A DNA stretch of 64,000 bases from assembly GCA_934466475.1 (NCBI GenBank), contig CAKSLI010000008.1, positions 1-64,000 of the forward strand, written 5' to 3'. The stretch comes from an uncultured Oscillospiraceae bacterium (GTDB lineage: Bacteria; Bacillota; Clostridia; Oscillospirales; Ruminococcaceae). This document shows, in pieces, positions 1-8,739 of the stretch (the first letter of the stretch is position 1; every line of letters starts with the position of its first letter). The translations under genes and the position numbers were made by a program. The notes beneath the pieces were generated by a model. It saw only the letters and a list, made by a program, of their open reading frames with translations, was not told the DNA's origin and made no database searches.

Positions 1-75
1 CTTACTTCGTCGGCTTTCATCGCATTCGGCGCACTCTACCCATTTTCCCTTTTCAAACCGGTTTTTAGAGGTTCC
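1..75. repeat. Family A MITE-like element, right part (cut by window edge)
   Basis: These 75 bases are identical to positions 56675-56749, which form the right-hand part of a complete family A element. The segment ends in GGTTTTTAGAGGTTCCC, the right terminal inverted repeat of the family. The left part lies outside the window. It sits directly behind the terminator of the gdhA unit. No coding potential is visible. The identity over 75 bases between copies 56 kb apart points to recent spread or gene conversion (inference). Confidence 0.8.
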
Positions 76-108
76 CAGAAAAATGCCGCCCCTTTCGGAG
101 CGGCATTT
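76..108 (-). terminator. Rho-independent terminator of the gdhA unit
   Basis: The stem AAATGCCGC/GCGGCATTT (81-108) with a small loop is followed on the minus strand by a short T run. It lies just behind the small ORF downstream of gdhA. Confidence 0.75.
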
Positions 109-114
109 GTAATA

Positions 115-297
115 TTACTTGGTGTGATTAAGGTTGAAGTTGCAGTTTTCGTGGAACCGCTTGCTTTCCTTAGCGCCCTTTCCCGATTTTCTGTCATCGG
201 GGTGAAGCTCGGTGCGGAGCTCAACGTCCTTGTCGGTCTTGCCGCCGCGGACGAGGTCTGCGTCCTGCTTCATGGTGTGAGTCTTCTTTTCACTCAT
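115..297 (-). CDS. Small highly charged protein downstream of gdhA, function unknown
   Basis: A 60-residue ORF begins 18 nt after the gdhA stop codon and ends just before a terminator, so it would be the last gene of the gdhA transcript. The protein starts MSEKKTHTMKQDADLVRGGK and is rich in Lys, Asp, Glu and His, with no membrane segment or recognised domain. Its codons (CTC, CGC, GGC, AAG, GAC) match those of neighbouring real genes, which argues against chance. The ribosome binding site is weak (GGTGG). It could be a real small protein or the 3' tail of the transcript read by chance; I favour a real gene. Confidence 0.55.
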   Translation of the reverse strand: MSEKKTHTMKQDADLVRGGKTDKDVELRTELHPDDRKSGKGAKESKRFHENCNFNLNHTK

Positions 298-315
298 AGC
301 GCCACCGGCTCTGCA

Positions 316-1758
<1,443 letters not shown>

Positions 1759-1760
1759 TC

Positions 1761-1789
1761 ATTATACAACATAGATTTCGATTTTGCAA
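1761..1789 (-). promoter_or_regulatory. gdhA promoter
   Basis: On the minus strand TTGCAA (1784-1789) and TATAAT (1761-1766) are separated by 17 nt. This leaves a leader of about 85 nt before the gdhA start. Confidence 0.7.
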
Positions 1790-2147
1790 GATGATTTTGG
1801 ATTTTTTTCATAAGATTTATTCTTTTTGTTCACTTGCAACAATATCTCTGTGCTCTGATTGTGCACATTATATAGATAATACTGCCAAAAAACAGTAAGA
1901 GAATAGTGCGTTCTTGCAAAATACCGTGAAAAAACTGCTCATTTCCGTGGCGCGGCTTTGTGCTCCTGCACAGATAAAACAGCAGTGTCATGCCGTTTGC
2001 GGGGATTCCCCCTGAAATCCTATCATTCTGGTATGTGCATCCGTAATACCCGCGGCGGCTTCTTATGAATTATTCCGGAATCAAAGTTTCATTTCTCGTG
2101 CATAAAATGACATTTCTGAACTGTATCAAAAAAATTGAGCTTACCCC
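1790..2147. other. Intergenic region, no gene seen
   Basis: About 360 bases between the divergent gdhA and phage-like module promoters. Only short ORFs in unfavourable frames are present. There is no tRNA, no clear hairpin with a T run and no repeat shared with the rest of the window. Confidence 0.6.
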
Positions 2148-2177
2148 TTGACAAATACAAGCTCCTTGTGATATAAT
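2148..2177 (+). promoter_or_regulatory. Promoter of the phage-like regulatory module
   Basis: TTGACA (2148-2153) and TATAAT (2172-2177) with an 18 nt spacer, about 55 nt before the first gene of the three-gene unit. Confidence 0.75.
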
Positions 2178-2234
2178 CTGTACATACGATAAGAAAACGT
2201 GAACAGTACAAATCTAAACAAATGTAAAGGGGCG

Positions 2235-2657
2235 ATGAAAATGGCAGATGTAATGGGGACGCTTCAGCGGGCGCGTACCCTTGAGCTGGAAGTCCAGACG
2301 CAGCTGGAGCATATCGAGATGATACACCGTATCGCGAAGCGAGTGCGTGAATCCTCGGCTTACGCCCGCGAAACTTCGGAAAAGCTGGCGCGGCTGGAAA
2401 AACAGCTGAACGACACCATTGACGAGATGTGCGATGTAAAGCGGGAAGCGCTGCGGTTCGTGAGCTTCCTTTCAGGCGAGGAGCGCAGCGTTATCGAGGG
2501 GTATTACATACTCGCGAAGAACTGGGATCAGCTGGCGCTTGACCTGTATATGAGCGAGCGGAGGATATATATGCTCCGGAAAAGCGGGCTGGCAAAGCTG
2601 ACCGGGAGGTACTGCGCAGGCGGTCAGTCCGCCCCGCAGGACAGCGCAAGGATATGA
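2235..2657 (+). CDS. Phage-type sigma-like HTH regulator
   Basis: A 140-residue protein. The N-terminal two thirds (about residues 5-85) are a heptad-rich helical region. The C-terminal part, with ERSVIEGYYILAKNWDQLA followed by ERRIYMLRKSGLAKL, reads like a sigma-70 region 4 type helix-turn-helix as found in phage and ICE regulators of the ArpU/DUF1492 kind. The start at 2235 is chosen because AAAGGGG lies just upstream; an ATG at 2199 has no binding site. It is the first gene of a three-gene unit with an XRE repressor and an ImmA-like protease, a typical mobile-element control set. No integrase or structural phage gene is nearby. Confidence 0.65.
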   Translation: MKMADVMGTLQRARTLELEVQTQLEHIEMIHRIAKRVRESSAYARETSEKLARLEKQLNDTIDEMCDVKREALRFVSFLSGEERSVIEGYYILAKNWDQLALDLYMSERRIYMLRKSGLAKLTGRYCAGGQSAPQDSARI

Positions 2658-2666
2658 GGAGGAGAT

Positions 2667-3104
2667 ATGGGAATAGGCAGGCAGATAAGGGCGCTGAGGG
2701 AGCGTGCCGGGCTCACGCAGGAGGAGCTTGCGCGGCGGCTGGACGTTACTCCGTCAGCGGTAGGCAACTATGAGCGCGAGATAAGCCACCCGAAGGAGGA
2801 GGTGCTCTACCGGATGTTCACGGCGCTTTGCTGCGAGCCGAACGAGCTGTTCGCGGACTGCTATGACGCAAAGCTCACTCCGGCGCAGGAGCACCTTAAA
2901 AAGTATCAGGAGCTTGACGACCACGGCAGGGAGCTTGTGGATGCCTGCACGGAGATAGAGCACCGCCGCTGCTGTGACGGACTGGTGCTCATAGCCGCGC
3001 GCAGGTTTGACGGGACTGTGCTCCCGGGGAAGCTCCAGCTTAAGAAAAGGCGCGGTGCCGGCAGCGTAATGGACCTGCCGGATTATAAGGAGGGAGGAAG
3101 ATGA
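2667..3104 (+). CDS. XRE-family transcriptional repressor
   Basis: A 145-residue DNA-binding protein. The first 60 residues are a cro/cI-type HTH: IGRQIRALRERAGLTQEELA, then VTPSAVGNYEREISHPKEEVL. The C-terminal 80 residues carry no recognised domain and are basic near the end. It starts 9 nt after the upstream gene, with GAGGAG as the binding site, and overlaps the ImmA-like gene by 4 nt (ATGA). In ICEBs1-type circuits (established knowledge) such a repressor is cleaved by the adjacent ImmA protease; that link is inferred here from gene order. Confidence 0.85.
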   Translation: MGIGRQIRALRERAGLTQEELARRLDVTPSAVGNYEREISHPKEEVLYRMFTALCCEPNELFADCYDAKLTPAQEHLKKYQELDDHGRELVDACTEIEHRRCCDGLVLIAARRFDGTVLPGKLQLKKRRGAGSVMDLPDYKEGGR

Positions 3105-3775
3105 CTGCTTCAGAGGCTCTGCTGGAATGCGGTGCGGAGTGCCTTCCGGTGAATGTACCGGCAGCGGCGCAGCGTTTTGGCGTGAAGATGATAGGCTATT
3201 CGGATTTTGTCAGGCTTTATGACCTGGACAGGCAGTACATCTATGAGAATATAAGCTACGGAGGCTTCAGCGTGATGCTGGAGGGCAGCTATATCTGCGT
3301 CATAAACGAGGAGCTGTGCGGCGCTGCGCGGCGCAGGTGGACGTCAGCGCATGAGCTGGGGCATATACTTTCCGGGCATATCACCGGGGACAGGCAGTGC
3401 ATTACAGTTAATGACGAGCGCGAGGCCGACTGCTTTGCGGCTGAATTCCTGGCTCCGCTGACAGTGCTGCATTTCTGCGGGGTGTCCTCTGCGCTGGAGG
3501 TGGAGGAGCTTTGCAGGATATCGCACCAGGCTGCGGAAATACGCTATCGTGAGCTGTCGGCGCACCGCCGTTTGCAGGAGGAGATTTTCCGCGGGAAGAT
3601 GCGCGGCTCCGGAGCTGAGCCGCAGGCTCCGTGCGGATTCCTTGGCGACAGCACCGAGCTTGCCCTGCTGGTAAGGTTCGCCCCGTTTATCGGAAGCTAC
3701 CTTGCAAAGCGCTCCATGCATGACAGCTACGAGAAGTATCTCTGCCAGCTGAAAAAGCAGCCAATGGCAATATGA
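3101..3775 (+). CDS. ImmA/IrrE-family metallopeptidase (DUF955)
   Basis: A 224-residue protein with the zinc metalloprotease signature HELGH (within TSAHELGHILSGH) around residue 85, and a downstream NDEREADCFAAEFLAP segment that supplies the third ligand in this family. No signal peptide, so cytoplasmic. Established role of the family: site-specific cleavage of a partner XRE repressor to derepress a mobile element or stress response. The partner here is most likely the gene that overlaps it by 4 nt. The C-terminal 80 residues are not recognisable. Confidence 0.88.
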   Translation: MTASEALLECGAECLPVNVPAAAQRFGVKMIGYSDFVRLYDLDRQYIYENISYGGFSVMLEGSYICVINEELCGAARRRWTSAHELGHILSGHITGDRQCITVNDEREADCFAAEFLAPLTVLHFCGVSSALEVEELCRISHQAAEIRYRELSAHRRLQEEIFRGKMRGSGAEPQAPCGFLGDSTELALLVRFAPFIGSYLAKRSMHDSYEKYLCQLKKQPMAI

Positions 3776-4081
3776 TAATTCAGAGTGACATCAGCCAGGG
3801 TATCGGATATCATGCAGTAAATGTGCTATATTTTTTTCGTATGGCTATTATATCTTTATCGTTTGACCTTACGGAACAGTTCATTTGATATTTTAATTGT
3901 AACTAAAAATGCACATAATGTAACAAACCGCATTAAATCAACGTTAAGAGGAATCGAATGCAACAGTTGTAAATCACCGATTTTAAAAATGTCAGAATTT
4001 CGGACAAAGTTGATTTGCTTTCCAATTTTCTATGGCAATAGTTGCACATCATACGGTTTAAAAAAACACGGAAAAGAGGTA
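3776..4081. other. AT-rich intergenic region, no gene seen
   Basis: Around 300 bases of distinctly AT-rich sequence between the ImmA-like gene and the promoter of the next regulator. A 93-codon open frame at 3821-4102 has no binding site, atypical composition and no recognisable protein features. It may be a scar from the mobile element to which the upstream module once belonged (inference). Confidence 0.5.
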
Positions 4082-4110
4082 TTGATTTTTAGAAATGTTT
4101 AGTGTATAAT
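4082..4110 (+). promoter_or_regulatory. Promoter of the small XRE regulator
   Basis: TTGATT (4082-4087) and TATAAT (4105-4110) with a 17 nt spacer, about 35 nt before the start codon. Confidence 0.7.
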
Positions 4111-4145
4111 ATAAAGACAAACGAAAAGACAGGAGGAACATTTAT

Positions 4146-4394
4146 ATGTTCAAGAACCAGGCAAACGGCCGCAAGAATCTCTTAGGCATCAAGATGCGTG
4201 AAGTGCGCAGAGCGCGCGGTATCTCCCAGCGCCAGGTCGCTGACGATCTGGCAGAGCTCGGACTTATCGTTGACAAGAATGCCGTACAGCGCATGGAGTC
4301 CGGTCAGCGCTTCATCACTGACATCGAGCTTCTCACTATCGCAAAGTACCTTGAGATCCCTGTGAACGAACTCATGGAGTCGCTCTCCAAGTAA
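4146..4394 (+). CDS. Small XRE-family HTH regulator
   Basis: An 82-residue single-domain DNA-binding protein. The HTH covers about residues 14-75: GIKMREVRRARGISQRQVA, then IVDKNAVQRMESGQRFITD and LLTIAKYLEIPVNELM. There is no effector domain. It is monocistronic, with its own promoter, an AGGAGG site 8 nt before ATG and a terminator at 4401-4434. Its codon use is like that of highly expressed chromosomal genes, unlike the GC-rich module upstream. The target is unknown. Confidence 0.9.
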   Translation: MFKNQANGRKNLLGIKMREVRRARGISQRQVADDLAELGLIVDKNAVQRMESGQRFITDIELLTIAKYLEIPVNELMESLSK

Positions 4395-4400
4395 AAGCAG

Positions 4401-4434
4401 ATGCCCCGGACAGACAGCCGGGGCATTTTGTTTT
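4401..4434 (+). terminator. Terminator of the small XRE gene
   Basis: The stem ATGCCCCGG/CCGGGGCAT is followed by TTTTGTTTT. Confidence 0.85.
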
Positions 4435-4444
4435 CCTGGTATTA

Positions 4445-4480
4445 TAAATGCGCTCCCGCCGGAACGGTTCCGGCGGGAGC
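4445..4480 (-). terminator. Terminator of the transporter/cytidylate kinase-like unit
   Basis: A 12 bp GC-rich stem GCTCCCGCCGGAA/TTCCGGCGGGAGC (4452-4480) lies 6 nt behind the stop codon of the minus-strand gene. The T run is short. Confidence 0.7.
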
Positions 4481-4486
4481 TTTGAC

Positions 4487-5083
4487 TTATTCAGCTGTTT
4501 TGAGTTCGATGTACTTCACGAGAAGCTCTGTTGTGCCGTCTATCCCCAGCTTTGAGGAATTGACCGTGATATCGTAGCTCCTGGAATCGCCCCACTTGTT
4601 TTCAGTGTGGGTGTTGTGGAAGTACTTGCGGCGCTTGTCGCACTGTTCCATGCGGCTCTTTGCCTTGTCCTCGGAAAGATTCTCACGCTCCATGGTGCGC
4701 TTTATCTTTGCGTCCTCGTCGCCGAGAATGAATATCTTTATCAGCGCGGGATTGTCGCGCAGGATATAATCCGCGCATCTGCCGATGACAACGAAGCTCT
4801 CGCCGGCGTCAGCCTTTGACTTGATGTAGTCGAACTGCATCTGTGCGACTATCTCCTCCGGGGAATTGCTGAAGCCGTTCACCGTGCGGGAGAAGAACAG
4901 ATTGCGCGCGCTCTCATCGTACTTTCTGAGGTACTCCTCGCTGGTGTGCTTTTCCTTTGCGATATCCGCGAGAATGTTGCTGTCCAGCAGGGTGAGCCCG
5001 AAGTGCTTTGCGAGGTTTGCGGCAACGATGTGTCCGCCGCTGCCGAATTCACGTCCGACTGAAATGATGAGCTGTTTTCCCAT
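4487..5083 (-). CDS. Cytidylate kinase-like family protein
   Basis: A 198-residue P-loop nucleotide kinase-like protein. It opens with KQLIISVGREFGSGGHIVA, in which GREFGSGG replaces a standard Walker A, as is usual for the Cytidylate_kin_2 family (PF13189). Further landmarks are FVVIGRCADYIL, the Arg-rich lid RTMERENLSEDKAKSRMEQCD and the end segment WGDSRSYDITVNSSKLG. Family members phosphorylate CMP or related substrates, but the substrate is often unproven. It lies downstream of the NhaD-like transporter on the same strand, 36 nt apart, with AAAGGAGG before ATG, so probably the second gene of an operon. Confidence 0.88.
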   Translation of the reverse strand: MGKQLIISVGREFGSGGHIVAANLAKHFGLTLLDSNILADIAKEKHTSEEYLRKYDESARNLFFSRTVNGFSNSPEEIVAQMQFDYIKSKADAGESFVVIGRCADYILRDNPALIKIFILGDEDAKIKRTMERENLSEDKAKSRMEQCDKRRKYFHNTHTENKWGDSRSYDITVNSSKLGIDGTTELLVKYIELKTAE

Positions 5084-5119
5084 GAAATTACCTCCTTTTA
5101 TGCTATTGTATTCTCAGGC

Positions 5120-6661
5120 TCAGAGACCAAGCTCCGCGCCGTATCTCAGGAATATGCAGCCGGTGCAGATAAGGAGCACCAGTATCGTTGCGGGTACGCA
5201 CGCCTTGAGATATCTGCCCCAGCCGATTGGGTAGCCGTGCTTTGCGGCAACGGAGGTTCCGACAACGTTTGCGGAGGCTCCGATAGGAGTTGCGCTGCCG
5301 CCGATGTCAGTACCGAGCGAGAGGGACCATGCGAGAACCGGCAGATAGCCCGCGCCAAGACCGCTTGCTTCTGCAAGGCGCTGAATGATCGGCACCATTG
5401 TAGCTGCGAACGGGATATTGTCCACAACGGAGCTTGCGACAGCAGAAAGCCAGATAATGATGACAACGACCAGGATAACGTTTCCGCCGCTTATCATCTC
5501 GATGAAGTTGGCAACGATCTCAAGGATTCCGGTCTGTTCCAGACCGCCTACAACGATGAACAGGCCGATAAAGAACAGCAGGGTCTTGTAATCTATCTTT
5601 TTCAGGAGCTCAGGCGCGTGCTTTCCGGAGGTAGCCAGCGTTGCAACGGCGATAACTCCGCCGATGAATGCGACTGTAAGCCCGGTCTGCGCGTGGGTGA
5701 CCAGCATAACGACAGCCACGAGGAATATCACAATGCTGATGACGAAGCTGCGCTTGTCGGTGATAGCCTCTTTTGGGTCGGGCATTGTGGAGATATCTAT
5801 GTTGTTCTTGCTTGCCTCGTTCAGTTCCCTGCGGAAGATGAGGAAGAAGTACGCCAGCACGAATACCAGGGAAATGCCCGCGATAAGTCCGGTGTTGGTG
5901 AGGAAGTCGGAGAACGAGTATCCGAGGGATGTACCTACGATTATGTTTGGCGGGTCGCCGCACATGGTCGCGGAGCCGCCGAGATTAGCGCAGAATACCT
6001 CTGACAGGATCATGGGTATCGGGTTGAATTTCAGGAGCTGTGCAAGCTCGACAGTTACAGCCGCAAGGAACAGGATGACCGTGATGCTGTCGATGAACAT
6101 TGAGAGCACGGCAGACATCAGCATGAATGTGATGAACAGCGGTAGGACCTTGTACTTTACGAGCTTTGCGAGGGTCATGCACAGCCACCTGAAGAAGCCT
6201 GCCTTTGCCATGCCCTCTACCATTATCATCATACCTGCGATGAAGATTATTGTCGCCCAGTTGATTCCTGCGGAGCTTTCCTCCGAGGAACCGGCGGTGT
6301 ACCAGAAGCCGGGCGTGAAGATGTTTGCCACGTTAAGCGTGGACCATATCGCGTCGAAGCTCTTCATGCAGATGCCGAATACCAGCACCAGCGTTGCAAG
6401 CCCGCAGCAGAGCGTGACGATATGACGTTCGATCTTGTCCATGATTATAAGCACGAACATTATCACGAAGATCAATACTGCCACTATCTGGGCGAGCAGC
6501 GTTGTGTTTTCACCGCTTAGTCCGGTGAATATTCCGAATATCAGCAGCACCGTACCAGTGGCGGACATTCCCATTGCAGCCAGGCGCGACAGCCTGTCCC
6601 TTGCCGCCATGATGAACATGACAACGAACACTATCGCAGCGAGAGTTGTTGCAATTACCAT
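5120..6661 (-). CDS. ArsB/NhaD-superfamily ion transporter
   Basis: A 513-residue integral membrane protein with about 12-13 hydrophobic segments. Family signatures are GDPPNIIVGTSLGYSFSDF near the middle, the SAVASSVVDNIPFAATMVP helix and the mirrored GGSATPIGASANVVG near the C-terminus, typical of the ArsB/NhaD/CitMHS ion transporter fold. It may export Na+ in exchange for H+, or carry a carboxylate or metalloid; motifs alone do not decide. The start at 6661 follows GGAGG; longer in-frame starts lie in the leader. It is transcribed from a promoter at 6811-6839 through a leader of about 140 nt. Confidence 0.85.
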   Translation of the reverse strand: MVIATTLAAIVFVVMFIMAARDRLSRLAAMGMSATGTVLLIFGIFTGLSGENTTLLAQIVAVLIFVIMFVLIIMDKIERHIVTLCCGLATLVLVFGICMKSFDAIWSTLNVANIFTPGFWYTAGSSEESSAGINWATIIFIAGMMIMVEGMAKAGFFRWLCMTLAKLVKYKVLPLFITFMLMSAVLSMFIDSITVILFLAAVTVELAQLLKFNPIPMILSEVFCANLGGSATMCGDPPNIIVGTSLGYSFSDFLTNTGLIAGISLVFVLAYFFLIFRRELNEASKNNIDISTMPDPKEAITDKRSFVISIVIFLVAVVMLVTHAQTGLTVAFIGGVIAVATLATSGKHAPELLKKIDYKTLLFFIGLFIVVGGLEQTGILEIVANFIEMISGGNVILVVVIIIWLSAVASSVVDNIPFAATMVPIIQRLAEASGLGAGYLPVLAWSLSLGTDIGGSATPIGASANVVGTSVAAKHGYPIGWGRYLKACVPATILVLLICTGCIFLRYGAELGL

Positions 6662-6810
6662 TGAACTACCTCCGTTCTGAAGCGCGTCTGTTTTTTTAGG
6701 CGCTACGTTATTGTTCTGCACATTGCAAACAGACAACGAAAATCTCCCAGACATCCGGAAAGGCGGGACGCGGGAGAGAAACATTTTTTCTGTTTTTGTA
6801 CTATGCGAGT
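6662..6810 (-). promoter_or_regulatory. Long 5' leader of the NhaD-like gene
   Basis: About 140 nt separate the predicted start site from the ATG. The leader holds a CTCCCGCG...CTGGGAG pairing in its first half and no ORF with a good binding site. A cation-responsive riboswitch is conceivable for such a transporter, but I cannot match it to a known class. Confidence 0.3.
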
Positions 6811-6839
6811 ATTCTAGCATATTAAATAAGAAAAGTCAA
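6811..6839 (-). promoter_or_regulatory. Promoter of the NhaD-like transporter operon
   Basis: On the minus strand TTGACT (6834-6839) and TAGAAT (6811-6816) with a 17 nt spacer. Confidence 0.7.
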
Positions 6840-7002
6840 GACCGTTTTGGGAAAATAGTTAAATTTTCGTTACGATTCAAGCAGAACTAACAATTATTCG
6901 CACAGTTTTTACATTTCTTTTTGGTGAGATTGTCTTTGCGGATATCATAGCATTGCATAGATGTTTTTTGATTCCGTTTATGCAAAATGCTCCAAAAAGG
7001 TA

Positions 7003-7031
7003 TTGCAATGATGTTAATAATATGGTATAAT
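7003..7031 (+). promoter_or_regulatory. Promoter of the kinase/FHA/AAA+ operon
   Basis: TTGCAA (7003-7008) and TATAAT (7026-7031) with a 17 nt spacer, 30 nt before the kinase ATG. No other promoter is seen within the eight-gene unit. Confidence 0.7.
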
Positions 7032-7060
7032 TGTATAAAATCAGTGCCGGGGGAATAGCA

Positions 7061-8725
7061 ATGAATGATAAAACGAGCATAAATCCGATTACTGGAAATG
7101 CCACGGTGATTAATCCCGCGTCCGCAGGGAGCGCCACCGTTGTGAACTCCGCGGTGCAGGCACAGGCGGCGGAACCCGGCGCGGAGCTCCCCGGGGGATA
7201 TGTGCTGAAGCGCCGTCTTGAGGCTCCCGCCGGGGAAGCGGATATATTCGTCTGCGAGCGTGACGGCGCAGAATTTGCCGCGAAGCTCTACCGCCGTCCC
7301 ATTGCGGTCAAAAGCGAGGTGGTCGCGGCCTTGCAGGAGATACGGTGCCCTTATATTGCGCCGCTTTACTGCTCCGGGACTTTCCGGGGAATGCCGTTCG
7401 AGATACTCCCGTATTACCGCAGCGGCTCGCTGCGCGGCAGGCGCTTCAGCTTTGAGGAGCTCCGCACGCGGCTGATACCCGAGATAAACGAGGCTCTCGC
7501 GGCGCTGCACGACGCCGGTATACTCCACAAGGACCTCAAGCCCTCCAACATAATGCTGACGGACAGCGGCGATATCGCGGTGATAGATTTCGGCATAAGC
7601 TCGGTGCAGACGGACGGCAGCACGGTGGTGGTCACTTCCACGGGAATGACCCCGGAATACTCCGCGCCGGAAACCTTCCGCGGGCTTTTCCTGGAGGAAT
7701 CGGACTACTATTCGTTCGGAATAACGCTGTATGAGCTGTTCTGCGGGAAAACTCCCTATGCTGACATGTCCGCGGAGGACATAGCGCGGTACACCGTCAT
7801 CCAGAGCATTCCGCTGCCGGATTCCATGCCCGGAGACCTGCGGGAGCTCATCTCCGCGCTGACCTACTACGACATCACCAACCGCCGCCGCAGGGAGAAC
7901 CCCAACCGCCGCTGGACGTATTCCGAGGTGGAGAAATGGTGCAGGGGGATATCCCAGCCGGTTCCGGGTATGGGGAACGCCGTTTCTGCGGCTTTCCCGG
8001 CGTATACTTTCATGGACAGGCGGCTGGGAAGTATCCACGAGGTCGTTCTCGCTTTCTCGGAGAACTGGGAGCAGGGCAAGAAACAGGTGTTCCGCGGGAT
8101 TTTGTCGGCGTTCCTGAAGCCCTTTGAGCCGCAGCTTGCCAGCTGCGCAATGGACGCCGAGGAGGAAGCCGCGAACGGCGCCGACCCGGATATCGCGTTT
8201 TTCCGGCTGCTGTACCGCCTGGACCCGGAGTACAGGGCGTTCTGCTGGAAGTCCCGCCGGTTTGAGAGCGTCGCCGCTCTCGGGGACTATATCCTGACCC
8301 GGATGAGGGACGGAAGCGGCATGGACGACAGCTTCATCACGGAGGTGCTGTCCCTGCGGCTGATCCAGGAGTACGTCCATGCCGTCTGCCCTGAGAAAAC
8401 GGAGCTTGTGCAGTCCGCGCGGAATATCGGGGATATGGCGGAGATAAGCTCCGGCGACCCGCGCAGCGCCGCTGTGGCAAGGTACGCCGCGGGATTCGTG
8501 CTGACCGGCGGCAAGTCGCTTCACGCAGGCGGCGGGAGCTTCGATACCCCGGACGACCTCGTGCGCTGTATGAAGCGCCTGCTGGCGGAGGATATGCTGA
8601 AATTTGAGGAGCTCTGCGGCGAACTTATCGACGGAGGCTCCGTGCTGGATATACAATTCGAAGCGTGGCTCATTGCCCTCGGAAAGGGCAGGGAAGTCGA
8701 GAGCTGGAAAAGCTCGCTTTCATAG
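7061..8725 (+). CDS. Serine/threonine protein kinase
   Basis: A 554-residue cytoplasmic protein, first gene of an eight-gene operon. Residues 1-45 are a Thr/Val/Ala-rich tail holding the repeated motif NATVINP and SATVVNS. Residues 46-300 are a Hanks-type kinase domain with all key residues: Lys75 in AAKLY, the catalytic loop HKDLKPSN with Asp158, DFG at 176-178 and SAPE at 201-204. The rest (about 300-554) is helical and unrecognised, without membrane helix or PASTA repeats, so it is not the usual cell-wall-sensing PrkC. The start at 7061 follows GGGGGAA; ten residues further upstream would place the start on the -10 box. A PP2C phosphatase closes the operon and an FHA reader lies within it. 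Confidence 0.93.
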   Translation: MNDKTSINPITGNATVINPASAGSATVVNSAVQAQAAEPGAELPGGYVLKRRLEAPAGEADIFVCERDGAEFAAKLYRRPIAVKSEVVAALQEIRCPYIAPLYCSGTFRGMPFEILPYYRSGSLRGRRFSFEELRTRLIPEINEALAALHDAGILHKDLKPSNIMLTDSGDIAVIDFGISSVQTDGSTVVVTSTGMTPEYSAPETFRGLFLEESDYYSFGITLYELFCGKTPYADMSAEDIARYTVIQSIPLPDSMPGDLRELISALTYYDITNRRRRENPNRRWTYSEVEKWCRGISQPVPGMGNAVSAAFPAYTFMDRRLGSIHEVVLAFSENWEQGKKQVFRGILSAFLKPFEPQLASCAMDAEEEAANGADPDIAFFRLLYRLDPEYRAFCWKSRRFESVAALGDYILTRMRDGSGMDDSFITEVLSLRLIQEYVHAVCPEKTELVQSARNIGDMAEISSGDPRSAAVARYAAGFVLTGGKSLHAGGGSFDTPDDLVRCMKRLLAEDMLKFEELCGELIDGGSVLDIQFEAWLIALGKGREVESWKSSLS

Positions 8726-8739
8726 AACGGAGGTACAGC

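Noticed and set aside
3821..4102. 93-codon open frame in an AT-rich tract
   Set aside because: No ribosome binding site, composition unlike neighbouring genes, no recognisable features, and it overlaps the promoter of the next gene.
6887..8656. 589-codon minus-strand frame over the kinase gene
   Set aside because: It lies opposite a kinase gene with all catalytic motifs; its residues (Arg/His/Pro-rich) are those of a shadow frame.
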